64,000 bases of DNA from Turnera subulata (GCA_028386065.3 JAKUCV010004222.1:1-64000); one strand, 5' to 3'. Shown: positions 43,891 to 55,570, counted from the stretch's first letter. Translations and numbers: made by a program. Notes: generated from the sequence alone by a model not told the origin.

Positions 43891-44295
43891 GTAGTTTGGA
43901 GCCATACTTTTTTACTGAAGGCACAATTCTGGACGTGAGAATCATACAGAAAAATGCAAAATGTAACAGTATGAACTCTGAAAAAAATAATGAATTAACA
44001 AAAACTTTTAATGTAAAATGTTACAAAATACATGGAGAATTGAAGAAGAATAAAATTCTAGGAATAGGCGCAGCTTTACTCTTCAAGGAAGAAGATGAAA
44101 GAGAGGAGAAAAGCAGCGAATAATCCGAAGAGAACAGGGTCGACGAAGAGGAGGGAAATGTGTTTCTCATCGGAAAGTGGACTGCACTGCAAGTGGGAGT
44201 TGAGCGTTTTAGCAGGGCAAGTTTCTTGGACCTGAAAGCGAACCCACATTTGACTGCACAAAACAAACAGAGAAAGAAACATTATTTTTTGTTTA

Positions 44296-44304
44296 GAGTA
44301 TGGG
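44296..44304 (+). repeat. 9-bp target duplication of MULE (left)
   Basis: GAGTATGGG at 44296-44304 is repeated at 45889-45897, the length typical of Mutator-like insertions. Confidence 0.9.
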
Positions 44305-45888
44305 GGGTTTTTGGTACGGATGGTACCCATATTTTATGGTTTGAGACAATCATGTACCTACAACTTTTCTCGAGACATTTATGTACCTGGACTTTTAACG
44401 GGCAGGTCAGTCATGGGTCTCGGGCGGGGCATGTGGTGACGTGGTTTCTGCCCGAAATTGTACTGCTGCCCGTTGCTCAAAACGACACCGTATAAACATG
44501 ATACGACGTCGTTTTTGGTCCACGTGGTAGATGTGGGTCCCACCTACTGTCCCAGTGGTTCCAACCGGTTCAAGAGGTTCAACCAACCCAAAACATCCCA
44601 AGTCCCAATTACAAACCTTAAATTAAATTTTTTTACTAGAAAAATTAAATAAAAAAGAATGCAATTTCTCATTACCTTCAATTTTTTTCCTAAATTTTCT
44701 TTAATATTTTATTATTAACTATGTTTCTGAAAAAAAATAAAAAAAGAACAAAATAACCACCAACAGCAGCAAACCCGACGACCAGCATCACCACCCTCCC
44801 ACCATCATCGGCACCATCACCCAATGTTCTTCCTCTCCTCTTACTCCCATCCCCAATCATCTCCACTGCGGCCCCGAATACCGGCACCAACACCACCGCA
44901 GCACAAACACTACCATCCGAACCACAAACCCGCCACCGTCACAAAACAAACAACACCCACCAGCATCAACACATGAGTCAACAGGAAGAAGAAGAGAAGA
45001 GGAATAACAGAGGCGGCGCATGGCCTACCCGACGAAGCAAGGGCGCCGGTACGATTGACAGGAAGGGACAGCGGTGGCGGAGATTGGGTGGGTGGCGGCG
45101 ATGGCGCTGATGGGTGTGGCGGTGACGGTGCTGGTCTTGGTCTTTGGTTGTTGGTGGGGGAGAGGAGGGGGGAGGCGGCAGGTGGAGGGGGGTGACGGTG
45201 CTGGTCTTTTTCCCTTTTCATCTTTTTTTCTTTTTTTAATGTAAAAGTTATCATTTTGTATTTATTATTTGTTACTGGTTTCGAACGTTTTTCCACAATT
45301 AATAAACAATATATATAAATAATTTATTTTGTTTTAATTTTTGCAAAAAATAAAGAAAATATTGAATGGACAAGATCTTGCAACGTGTCCTACACCCACA
45401 TGAGGACTAATGGATAATTATGTTTTCTTTTTAATTTTGACTTGAGAGAGGTTTTCTATACTTTTTTAGAAAAAAAAATTATAAAGTCTAAAGTAGGAAA
45501 AGAAATAGAACAACAATAGAAAAAAAATATTGAAATTTTAGGTTTTAAATGAAACGGTTTTTGGGTAGGGTTGAACCTCTACCGGGTAGAACCGGGCAGG
45601 AAATCGGGTTAATAATTGGGACAATAGTGAGGCCCACGTTTTGCCATGTGGACGACAAAACGACGTCGTATTGTGGTGATACGACGTCGTATTGTGATGA
45701 TACGGCGTCGTTTGAGCAACGGGCAGCTGCCCAATTTTGGGGCAACATCCACATCAGCACATGCCCCGCCCGAGACCCCTGACTGACCTGCCCGCAATAA
45801 CTCCAGGTACATAATTGTCTCGGTAAAATTTTTAGGTACACGATTGTCTCAACCACTAAAATATGGATACCATCCGTACCAAAAACCC
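44305..45888. mobile_element. Mutator-like non-autonomous element with ~300-bp terminal inverted repeats
   Basis: 1584 bp. The left end GGGTTTTTGGTACGGATGG is the reverse complement of the right end, and similarity continues through about 44305-44605 against 45549-45888 (shared words: gagacaatcatgtacct, gggcggggcatgtg, cgggcagc, acgacgtcgt, gaggttcaacc). Flanking GAGTATGGG duplications are 9 bp. No transposase. The 44606-45548 interior includes a distinctly GC-rich block (about 44760-45210). Confidence 0.88.
44760..45210 (-). other. GC-rich cargo inside the MULE, possible captured gene fragment
   Basis: The block is rich in caccacc/ggtggcgg words and clearly richer in GC than its surroundings. 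On the minus strand it reads through a Pro/Ser/Ala-rich stretch (within 45296-44910) ending in a hydrophobic segment. Such content fits a Pack-MULE carrying a host gene fragment, but no source gene is recognisable. Confidence 0.35.
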
Positions 45889-46001
45889 GAGTATGGGGTT
45901 AGTAAAAATGAGGAGTAAAAGAAAGGGTTTTTGGTATCTGAGAAACCATGGGAAGTAAAAAAAAAGGAAAGCATTACCTGGGTTGTGAAAGAAGTTGCCA
46001 T

Positions 46002-47059
46002 TTGATGGAAATGCGTGGTTAGGATTACTACTAACACGATGGAAGAGGAAGACAGTGAGCGATGGGGTTGCTTTTGTTGTGGGTTTTGGAGAGAAAATTG
46101 AAGACCTTGGTGGTTTCGGTTTTTGAAGATGAAGAAAGAAATTTTGAAAGTAGTAAGAGAACCTTGGGATTGTTTTTTTTATAATGCAATTTGGAAAATT
46201 GAAACCGTTTTGGATTTCATTTTGAGATTAAGTGTTCAAATTTAATTTCTTAATGAATGCATTAAATGTATTTAATTAATGAGTGAATGAAGGGAGGTCG
46301 GACAACTCGAACACCACCACCAACTTTACTATAGTTTGAATATTTTTATTTTTATTCCCTTTAATAATAAAACATTAATTCCAAAGGGAGGAAAAAATTT
46401 TAGCCGTGTAGGTATCTCTTTCTAATTAAGATAATCATTGTTTTGGTAACAACCCAATAATATCAATTTCTCAATTGGAACAGAAATTGCTTTTGATAAT
46501 AATCTCATAAATAATTGGCTGAATTGGAATAGAAGTTGCTTTTGATAATATTCTCATAAATAATTGGCTGAAATAAATTGTTATAAATTTTGTTAACGTT
46601 TTGTTTTGCATGATTTACTCTGACATTAACTCCCTGATGATTCACTCTTGAGGTTATTCAAATGAAAAAATGCATAATAATATAGCTTTATTAGATGTGG
46701 GGCCTATTTTTAAAAAAATTATGTATTTTGCCATATGTAAATTGACTATTTTGTCAAATGTCCCATTCTAAGAATCCTAGCTGTCGAAATTATAAAACTT
46801 TGAGGGTTCTGCTATTATATATTATAACAAATAGAAGATAATAGATGGTCAAAGTCGTTGAGAATATATCTACGATATATAGTGAAAAATGTTCGTAAGA
46901 AAATGTATAGTCCAAGCCTTGGTAGAATCAGTATTTACATATAGATATTGACAATGTTGAACTTGAAATTTTTCTAGTCGGCATGTTGATGAAATATTTT
47001 TTTGTAATATCTGGGAAGAAAAGAAGTAGTTAGATAAAAAGATTAGAAATTAGTCCAAG
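46002..47059. other. AT-rich intergenic DNA
   Basis: CT-rich on the minus strand up to about 46140 (possible 5' leader of the candidate gene), then AT-rich without ORFs or repeats I can identify, apart from a short duplicated phrase gaatagaagttgcttttgat / gaacagaaattgcttttgat near 46480 and 46525. Confidence 0.5.
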
Positions 47060-47153
47060 AAGACATGAAATTTTTTTTTTTCAGTCTTTGCTCAGATGGG
47101 AACGTACCTACTTTTCTAGTGTCATTTGACTCGTACATAACTTGTTCACTGTA

Positions 47154-47325
47154 GCCAGCGACCTCTTGGTCGGGTTGGCATCAAAGTCTTCCGTCTACGG
47201 AGGCCACGCGGGTTCAAATCCGGCGTGGGGTTATTTAGTTTGGGATAGGTTTGGGATTATGAGTAGTATTAGGGGTAGTTTAGGTATATTAGTGGTGGCG
47301 TGGGCCCTTAGGATGAAAAAAAAAA
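47154..47325 (+). mobile_element. tRNA-derived SINE (~172 bp)
   Basis: Poly-A-tailed element flanked by target duplications ACTTGTTCACTGTA (47140-47153) and ACTTGTTCACCGTA (47326-47339). The head has RNA polymerase III promoter boxes: an A-box-like TGGTCGGGTTGG (47167-47178) and a perfect B box GGTTCAAATCC (47211-47221), 32 bp apart. The body has no ORF. The matching site in the related repeat at 5.24 kb has the same duplications around a short A-tailed remnant. Confidence 0.85.
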
Positions 47326-47451
47326 ACTTGTTCACCGTATATTGATTGAATCGAGCAATGGGCTAGCACTTGTTATTTTCGTACTATTAATCAGATTATC
47401 AAAGTTGTTAAAATTATATTTAAGATTTTTTTATGCTAAAAATTAATATTA

Positions 47452-47470
47452 TGTAAGAATATTGTGGCTG
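47452..47470 (+). mobile_element. putative first 19 bp of the element F 5' LTR
   Basis: tgtaagaatattgtggctg, directly left of the gypsy compound, resembles the start of a copia LTR and would continue at 59356 after removal of the compound. Inferred, not proven, because F's 3' LTR is outside the window. Confidence 0.35.
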
Positions 47471-48577
47471 TGTTCGCTAACAGCGAGCGACCAATGGTTT
47501 TACCGAATCCGACCTGTTGATAGCCCGAACGGACGGTGTCGCGCGTCCTGTACCGGATTTTTATGCTGACTTGCCGATTCGACCGTTGAAAGGCCAAACC
47601 GACCACCGAATCCGACCGTTGTAGGGCCAAAAGGACGGATGTCACGCGCCCTATACCGGATTTTGGTGTTTTGATTTTCTAAGCTATGTTATACTAAGGA
47701 AGACATAGTAATTCTGCGCTAGTGAGCGATAGAGTAAACTAGTAAAAGGGTAATGTGTTTTTGATTGACCATTGGATGTCCCCTTACAAGAATAATCAAC
47801 AGCCTTTTATAGGCTCTTAAAATCAACAGATAATCAAGACCCGTTACAAATTCTACGAGATAAACCCCTTTAAAATTCAATCCAGCAACCTCTTCCCCGA
47901 TTCTCGAATTGATTTCAAACATATATCTGCTTCGATCTTGAATTTCAAAAGTCGAATCCTTATCCAGATCGATTTCGAAAGAAGATCACTTCAGCAACTG
48001 CAGATATCGTCAACGACCTTTAACCCAAAAGTCCACATCGGACTAAGACCAGTGTGAAACATAATATCGGTCAACAAGACCAAGAGACAACTCCATCGGT
48101 CAATAGGACAGAAAGTCAACTCCATAGGTAAACAGGACCAAAAGCCAACTCCATCGGTCAATAGGACCAAAAGTCAATCCCATCGGTCAACAAAGCTGAA
48201 AGTCAATTCCATCGATCAACCGGACCAAAAGTCAACTTCATCGGTCAACAGGATCGAAAGTCAACTCCATCAGTCAACAGGACCGAAAGTCAACTCCATC
48301 GGTCATGTGATCCTAAAGTCAATTCGCAGGTCTTGGAGTGAGCAAAATTCAATTCACAAGTCAAGAGGTGACAAAAGTCAACTCATTGGTTAAGGGAACG
48401 ATATGCAACATCAACCACCCATCGACCGATATCAAACAAGATACCCAAGAAAGACATGCGATATCATCCCGCGAACAGTCCACGATCGCTACCAGCCTAA
48501 GGAACCCATGAACGACATGCAAAATTAAACCATCCATCGACCACTCCAAGTCCACGATTCTGAATTTGGTACAAACA
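47471..48577 (-). repeat. gypsy compound LTR 1 (1107 bp)
   Basis: tgttcgctaacagcgagc ... ggtacaaaca on the plus strand; next to it, in element orientation, lies a gagggggggcaac polypurine tract (48578-48590). It carries eight units of a 29-bp minisatellite. Confidence 0.88.
48068..48299 (+). repeat. 29-bp minisatellite, eight units, in LTR 1
   Basis: Eight consecutive 29-bp units of the type cggtcaacaggaccaaaagt + caactccat, 48068-48299, each differing at a few bases. LTR 2 keeps about three units (52141-52226) and LTR 3 none. Confidence 0.92.
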
Positions 48578-51367
48578 GTTGCCCCCCCTCAGCCCTTTAA
48601 TTGAAGGCTATTGCAAATTAAAGGGTTGTTCATAACGTCCTACCAAAATCGTGACCATGCAGACATGACCATCATGAGCACGTCACAGAAAGTGTTGTCA
48701 GGAATCAAATCCTCGGCCTACACCTCGCTCTTGGTCGCTGAGAGGCTTCTAATATTGACCACACTCTTCACGACCACCAAGTCATAAATCCGTCTGGCCA
48801 ATCCACATGGCTGTCGATCACCTGCTAAGTTCAACATGCTCCCTGTAGTTCACCGGTCGCAATTTACTGGGCCAACTTATTCAAATATATCACCAGGGCC
48901 ACCAAATCATGATGGCCACTAATAAAAAAATAATTTTTGGCCATGAAGAAATAGATGGCCTAATTATATACCATAATCACCAGAAAACAACTCTACTCCA
49001 AGCCACCCAAACCATCCTCACCAACAATAGAACAAAAAGCTTGCGACTGTTAGTCGGATGAGAGGGTATTTGACCTTCACCTTGTAATTCTAACTTGTAT
49101 TCGCATGGAGAAGGTCTTCTGGCAATTGGAAAAGATAGAGATCGGTCATTCTCAACATTTGTTGACGCAATCTCATCCTTACATACCTGGACTCCAAGTT
49201 TAGCCTCCAAACACGGAATATGCTCCCCTTCTTTAAGCTCTACAGGGTTTATCATTGGCTTCGCACTGAAAAAGATAGCCAGTATAAAGGTCGTACTAAC
49301 CAATGCTTTCTCTGGGAGGGTGCCGAATTGTATTGCTTGCGACATCTCTTCATCATCTCCCTTCATCACAAGAGAGGCATCCCCCTCTATAGGCCTACAC
49401 TTAGAGACCCACACTTTAGTTAAAGGCCTCGCCTGCTTTGACTTGATTTTCTTTCTAACAAGACGCTCGACCTCTAACTGTGCCGACAATGAACACCCTT
49501 GGTTTGTTGGTCTCCCAGATCGTCCTGACAACCTGGATGACCGTTGAGACTGAGTGCCCAATTTTTCACCTATCGGTCTTCTAGGGACTGTAGCTTCACT
49601 CTGCATTGGCCAAGAATCGGCCAATAGTCCTCCTGTCCTCTTCAATGATGTATGGTGGCTGACACCTAGTTCCCTCCACAGGCGCTGCATGCATCTCTTC
49701 TGGGTCCTGGTAAGCCCAAATCGCTCAAAGCGAGTCTCCAAATCCCTTAAGTGTGCATGTGGGGAAACCGGTATTCGTCGTTGTTGCTTCCTTGGTTGGT
49801 TCACATGCCACTTGTCGTTCTTAGGTACATGAGGCTTAATCATCTTGGACGTAGGCCTGTAATCGTCCATTTTAGACCGGAGTTGCACCTTAGGATCGAT
49901 CCTCCTGCATTGAGAACACCGTGTTACCTCGTAGTTGACCTCTACTACCTTTGCTTTGAGCTTAGCAATAGGAACTATAACCATGATCTGTGCCTTGGGA
50001 GTGTTAAGTGGTTTCTTTTTGGTATTGTCAGCCCCAAGAACCTGTAGATTATAACCATTAGGAATGGCCTTTCGGTTCTAGACATTGTGAATGGCCTAAC
50101 ATTTCCAACCTTTAGTAGTGGTTTGGTGATTATTGGTGGTGGCCTTCCGATGACCAGGCATTGTTTGTTGGTTCTTCTTACTGGAATGACCTGATGATGA
50201 TTCTTCTTTACGAAAGCCTGGATCCGTGCTACCCCCCTGGTGGGCAGGTTTTTCCTTGTCATCATTAGAATTTGGATGGCCAAGATCAACATATTGATCA
50301 TCCATTAGTTGATCCCCCTAGGTGTACTCATCAAAGCATGGTTAATCATCATCATCACCAGGATGATCATGGCTAGAATGATGTGAGTCAAGATCAGACT
50401 GGTTGTCACCAGACTAATATTGGTTGACGCCCTGCACCCCTTATTCTGACGTGCCTTAGAGGCTATGGTGGTGGCGAACATCCTTTCCAATAAAGGACCT
50501 TAATTCTTGTGAGCCATGTACCGAATTTTGATGGGTGTACCCTTGACAGTATTTGACGACGTTTCTGGTATTCACCGTCATTTGGTTGGCCGATATTATT
50601 GAAGACGGCCTGTGCTGCAAGTTGAGGTGGGGGCCCATTATTGTGGTGAAGAATATTGGAGACTTGTCGTCCACCAACAACGTCCCATTGTGGACCCCTT
50701 TGAAGTTGATAAACTTGGAGGGAAATTGGGCCATTTGGCTGGCCTTGCTGCCCAGCCCTTGGAGAAGTAGGTTCCCTCCGACCGATGCCACTAGCCTGCC
50801 ATGCTTCATCTTTTGTCTCTGGAACTGCTTGCCCCAATGGCCGTATAGCACCCTAGTTACACCCTGCAAATTCCTGGTTAGGAAAACCAAAGTTATTATT
50901 GTTTTGAGGGATAAGTGGATTAAGGCCTCGTGGTTGAGTGAAGGATTACTCCAAGCGGTCTATTTTTTGATTGACCTGTTGCAGCATGTTCATCAATCGT
51001 GCCTCCGTCTCCTTCTTACTCTTTTGGTTCAGATGCAGAACAACATTTGTGACTATGACCAACTGATCTTTTGAAAAGGCTAGCCTCCCATAGTTTAAAA
51101 CCTATTCCTGTGCACCAGAAGATTGTGCAACATGGACCATTGAGCTACCTGTCTGGTCTTAGCCTGTGAAATGATGGCCAAAAAAGAGCTCGGGTATCCG
51201 CTTGCTTGCGGCGAAGACCTCTTTGCCCTGATGAAGCTGTGAATCTTCCCTAACTTCTAGCATGGAGAATGCTGAGAGAAGGCTTCTTCTCATCTCGGGC
51301 ATAATGAATGCTCAGCGACAAGAATTCTACAGTGGAACGTCCGGGTCTCACTGGGCGTGCCAAAAAT
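48578..51367 (-). pseudogene. element D internal region: partial gag, no pol
   Basis: About 2.8 kb between LTR 1 and LTR 2. Minus-strand frames 50890-50463 (GQQGQPN ... AVFNNIGQPNDGEYQ) match the N-terminal Gag part of E (GHQGQPD ... AIFNNGQANDGTYQ). The 49984-48977 frame (KVVEVNYEVTRCSQCRRIDP; SHHTSLKRTG; MSQAIQFGTLPEKALVSTTFIL) matches E at 55770-55090. The capsid-type region, protease, RT, RNase H and integrase are absent. D is a large deletion derivative. Its primer site (51347-51366, reading TTTGGCACGCCCAGTGAGAC) adjoins LTR 2. Confidence 0.82.
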
Positions 51368-52475
51368 TGTTCGCGCACGAACAGCGAGCGACCCTCGACC
51401 TACCGATTCGACTGTTTAAAGAGCCGAACCGACAACCGGATCTGACGGCTGAAAGGCCGAACGGATGGTGCCGCGCGTCCTGGACTGGGTTTTGATGCTG
51501 ACCTGCCGATCCGACCGATGAAAGGCCAAACCGACAGCCGAATCCGACCATTACAAGAAGGGCCGAACGGACGAATGTCAAGCGCCCTAAATCGGATTTT
51601 AGTGTTTTGGGTTTTCTAAGTTATGCTAAACTAATAAAGCATGATAAATTACACTAAAGCGCGATAAAAGTAAACTGATAAAAGAAAGAAAATGGTATTT
51701 GATTGATTTTTTTAGGGATCCCCGGTACAAGCATCACCAATAAACTTATATAGGCTATCACAAACAAACGATCCCCCAAGATAAAAACCTTATTTTGAAT
51801 TCTAAACACCGCTTGAGGCGAGATATCCCCTGAAATCCGATATCTTCCCTTTAATTTTCAAACGACGAATAGAAATCACAAAGGATTGCGCAGACTCCAA
51901 TGGCTTTTGAACATCCCTGATCACAAGTAAACCCGGTCTTCTAACGACTTGATAATATTAACCATGATTCAAATTCAAAGCCAAGTACTGGTCCTTGACC
52001 GGCAAAAGACATTGGACTTTGACCAACGAATAATATCAGTCTAGTGCCCTGACCTGTATAAGTCAGACTTAGACACCTGTTAAACACCTGATATCGGACT
52101 TAGACTAGTGAAAGATATCGGTCTTAGTCCAGTGGAGACCCAACAAAGCTGAAAGTCAATTCCATCGGTCAACTGGACCAAAAGTCAACTTCATCGGTCA
52201 ACATGACCGAAAGTCAACCCCATCGGTCATGTGAATGTAAAGTCAATTCGCAGGTCTTGGAGTGAGCAAAAGTCAACTCACAGGTCAAATGGTGGCAAAA
52301 AGTCAACTCATTGGTTAAGGGAATGATATGCAACATCAACCACCCATGGACCGAAATCAAACAAGAAACCCAAGAACGACCTGCGATATCATCCCGCGAA
52401 CAGTCCACGATCCCTACTAGCCCAAGGAACCCATGAAGGACCTGCGAAATTAAACCACCCATCGACCACTCTAAG
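51368..52475 (-). repeat. gypsy compound LTR 2 (truncated at the U3 end)
   Basis: Starts tgttcgcgcacgaacagcg. Similarity to LTR 1 runs to ccactctaag at 52475 and then stops; the terminal ~100 bp including ggtacaaaca are missing and RNase H sequence of E follows directly. Confidence 0.85.
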
Positions 52476-54134
52476 ACCACTCTGGGCCTGCAAGCCGTCA
52501 AGTTACGTGATATGGATGCCCGCACCAACCCCGTTTCTTGTCTTGGAGCCATCATATTGTAACTGCCATGCCCCCGCAGTGATCTGCATTATCTTCGCAA
52601 CTGGTGAAGTCTCAATCCCTTCCACGGGGTGGTCTGCCAGAAAGTCTGCCAAAGCCTGTCCTTTGACGGCCTTCTGTGGAACATACTTCAATGAGAACTC
52701 TGAAAGTGCCAAAACCCATCGGCCAATCCCATTTCGCATGATTGGCCGAGACAACATGTATTTGATTATATCAGTTTGACATTTAACATAAACAATGGTT
52801 GGCAACAAGAACCATTGAAGCTTGGTACAGGCATAAAACAAAGACAAACATAGCCGTTCAATGGGAGTATACCTGCGCTCCACAACAGTCATCGAACAGC
52901 TTGCTCATAGCCGTTTGCATTTTCCTGTGCCAACAGTCCCCCAATTGAAACATCAGTGGCCGATATGTATAGAAGTAACGGCTTACCAGGGATCGGTGGC
53001 ATAAGGACTGGCGGCTTAGTTAGGTACCTTTTTAAATCGTCAAAAGCCGCTTTTTCGTCATCTTCCCACACGAATTCATCTTCATCTTTTAACCGCCACA
53101 AGCGACAAAAATAGGTTGTCCGCGCAGCCAGATTAGAAATGAATCTCCTCAGGAAGTTGACTTGGCCGAGCAATCGTTGGAGCTCCTTCTTGTTGGACGG
53201 AGGCTGAGCCTGTATAATTGCTCTGGCCTTATTCTTGTCCACTTTGATGCCACTCTGATGCACAAGGAAACCTACAAAATTACCAGCACGAAGGCCAAAG
53301 GCGCACTTGAGGCTATTCAATTTTAACCTGTGGGTGCGCATTCTGTCAAAGACCAGCCTCAAGTGCTCCAAATGGTATCCCTTCTTCTTTGACTTCACCA
53401 CAATATCATCGATGACTTCACCACAATATCATCGATGTAGACCTGAAGGAGAAGGCCGATCAAATCGTAAAATATTAGATTCATCGCCCGCTGGTAAGTG
53501 GCACCTGCATTTATCAACCCAAAAGGCATCATTAGCCACTCAAAGGTACCAATCGCACCGGGACAGCGAAAGGCGGTTTTGTGGACATCGTCTTCAGCAA
53601 TATGAATCTGGTTATACCCAGAATACCCAACCATGAAGCTCAACAACTCGTTGCCAGCTGCAGAATCAACTAGCATATCAGCCATTGGCATGGGGTACTC
53701 ATCTTTTGGAGTGGCCAAATTTAAGTTCCTAAAATCTATGCAGACTCCTAATTTTCAATTTTTTTCGTAACAGGAACAATATTTGACAGTCATTCTACGT
53801 ACTTGGCCATTCTAATGAAACCGGTCTTCAACAATCGATCAATTTCCTTCTTCACTGTCTCTTCAACACCTGGTGACATCCTCCTTGGCCTTTGCTTGTA
53901 AGGTTTGAATCCCGGCTTGGTAGGCAGCCGATGTTTCATCAGGTTCCTGTCTAAGCCAGGCATCTCATGATAATCCCATGCAAAACAATTCCTGTACACC
54001 TTCAATAATTCTATCAACAGAGCTTTGATCTCTGGCTGTAGGAATCCGCTGATATAAGCTGGGCGAGGATTATCACTGGTGCCCACGTTTACCTCCTCTA
54101 GAGGGTCTTGTACTTCTGCAGGATCGTCTTCCAT
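52476..54134 (-). pseudogene. element E reverse transcriptase and partial RNase H (Ty3/gypsy, Tat type)
   Basis: Minus strand. 54134-53790: RT N-terminus with CFAWDYHEMPGLD and KPYKQRPRRMSP. 53718-53395: PMPMADMLVDSAAG, FMVGYSGYNQI, FRCPGAIGTFEWLMMPFGLINAGATYQRAMN and YIDDIVVKS (catalytic centre). A 23-bp duplication right after this shifts the frame. 53401-52889: GFLVHQSGIKVDKNKA and LLGQVNFLRRFISN (connection), then RNase H-like KPLLLYISATD. 52892-52503 continues with LKYVPQKAVKGQALADFL and LQYDGSKTRNGVGAGI, the start of a second RNase H as found in Tat elements, which ends at the LTR 2 junction. Integrase is missing. Confidence 0.88.
53391..53436 (-). repeat. 23-bp tandem duplication at the RT active site
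   Basis: Two exact 23-bp copies (53391-53413 and 53414-53436) covering the codons of YIDDIVVKS. The extra 23 bases shift the frame and produce an early stop. Confidence 0.95.
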
Positions 54135-55570
54135 CCTCCTCAGAGCTGGCAGAAGGTCTTCCTCCTCATTACTTCCAACCCACTCTTCTTCATCCTCCTC
54201 TCATAAGCATTAGGCATTCACAATTTCCAGCTAAAAGTGTTGCTCACCGAATAGCCTGCAAACAGACATGAGTTTCACAATCCATCAATTTCTTCGATAA
54301 TTGGGCCAACACGAGCTGGTTGCATTGGCCTTACTGATGGCATGGGAAGAGGCTCGACAAGAGACTTTGGACTGGTCATCAAATTTCTGGCCGGTCTGCC
54401 CTCTAGAGTCTCCCCTTCAAAACGGATTGGACCAAGTCCCTCCTGAAAGTACCAAGCGTCGGCAAAATTTTGGCTGACCAATGGATGAAATTGGTCTCCC
54501 TTGACGACCTCGGTCTCACCCTTCTCATTCCACATAATGAGCATTTGGTGAAAGGTTGATGGGACCGCCATGTTGGTGTGAATCCAGTCTCAGCCCACAA
54601 GGCCATTATAGGAAGTCTTTTCTCGGACCACAAAGAAAGCCGTTTTTTAGGCCTTAGTGCCGACTTCAAGGTCCACCGCCAGAACACCTGCGGCCCTCGT
54701 CAGCTGTCCAAAAAATGAGACCATGGTCATGTCTGACGGTAGCAAATCTTTTTGCTCACAGCCGATCTTCTTAAGAACAGAGAACGACAGTACATTGAGT
54801 GTTGTGCCTCCATCCAACATCACCTTTGGAACCTGGCTGCCAAACATTGAAACAGAAATATACAACGGTTTTAAATGATATACGCCATTCTGAGCGGGAC
54901 ATGGGAACTGCTCATCCTTTCGTGGAGAGGCCTCTGTGATTTGGAAAGACGTCACTGCAACAGGTTCTTCATCTTCCTCCACATCACCTTCCAAAGAAGA
55001 AGGCTGGTCTGGCCTTCCACTGAAGGAGACAAGCAACACAAAGGTTATATTGATCGGCGCCTTCTCCAAAAGGGAGCCAAATTGTATAGCCTGCGGCATT
55101 TCAACATCGCTGCCCTCTCTTTCTTCAAGTAAAGAAACGTCCTCTAAAAGCTCTACAAGGTCTATAGGTCTCCGCTTGGGGACCCACGCCTTGGTCTGTG
55201 GCTTGGTCTCCTTCCTTGCTGCTCCCTGACCCTTTGACCGTGCTTTAGAACGACTTGGAGCACAGGCCACTGGACTTTCATATTGCCCTAACCTTTCCGT
55301 GACCGGTCTTCGAAACCGATCACCCAGTCTCTCTCTCACTGATCGTTGAAGTTGATCTCCAAGTCTTTGGCCCACAGATCTTCTAGGCACTTGATTTTGT
55401 TCTATGCTAGACTCGGTCGGTGTTCTCCTTGTCCCTGTTCTCTTCAGTAGTATGGGATGGCTGACATCCAATTCGTGCCTCAATCTCTGTATACACCTCT
55501 TCTGGGTCTTGGTGAGTCCGAATATTTCAAACTAGGACTCCAAGTCCCTTAAATGCTCCCGAGGAGAACC
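54135..55570 (-). pseudogene. element E protease region and linker to RT
   Basis: 55483-54647 is a 278-codon frame: an Arg/Gln-rich linker (RRSVGQRLGDQLQRSVRERLG), then MPQAIQFGSLLEKAPINITFVL, and a retropepsin-like site VMLDGGTTLNVLSFSVL (D-G-G-T) near 54815. Frames 54687-54403 and 54571-54275 cover the protease end (WFHTNMAVPSTFHQ-like) and the linker before RT. Stops at 54647 and about 54270 break it. Confidence 0.8.

Larger units (their letters stand above)
43891..46001 (-). pseudogene. possible host gene 5' end with MULE in its first intron
   Basis: On the minus strand, CT-rich leader sequence precedes ATG 46001-45999 and eight codons (MATSFTTQ) ending CAG|GTAATG, a good plant splice donor at 45977. 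On the far side of the MULE a T-rich run ending ttttgtgcag gives an acceptor at about 44258. Without the MULE the intron would be roughly 130 bp, a normal plant size. The downstream sequence is open in two frames, one Ser-rich (to 44021), the other reaching a stop at about 44076, but neither joins cleanly in phase at that acceptor. A second acceptor (cgctttcag) gives an in-phase join. The product is unrecognised. It may be a decayed gene or a chance arrangement. Confidence 0.3.

Noticed and set aside
47154..47235. a genuine tRNA gene
   Set aside because: B box is good, but the A box has a mismatch, no cloverleaf or anticodon stem is convincing, and an A tail with target duplications marks a SINE.
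48977..49984. 335-aa ORF as a host gene
   Set aside because: Matches the Gag/linker region of element E and lies between two gypsy LTRs.
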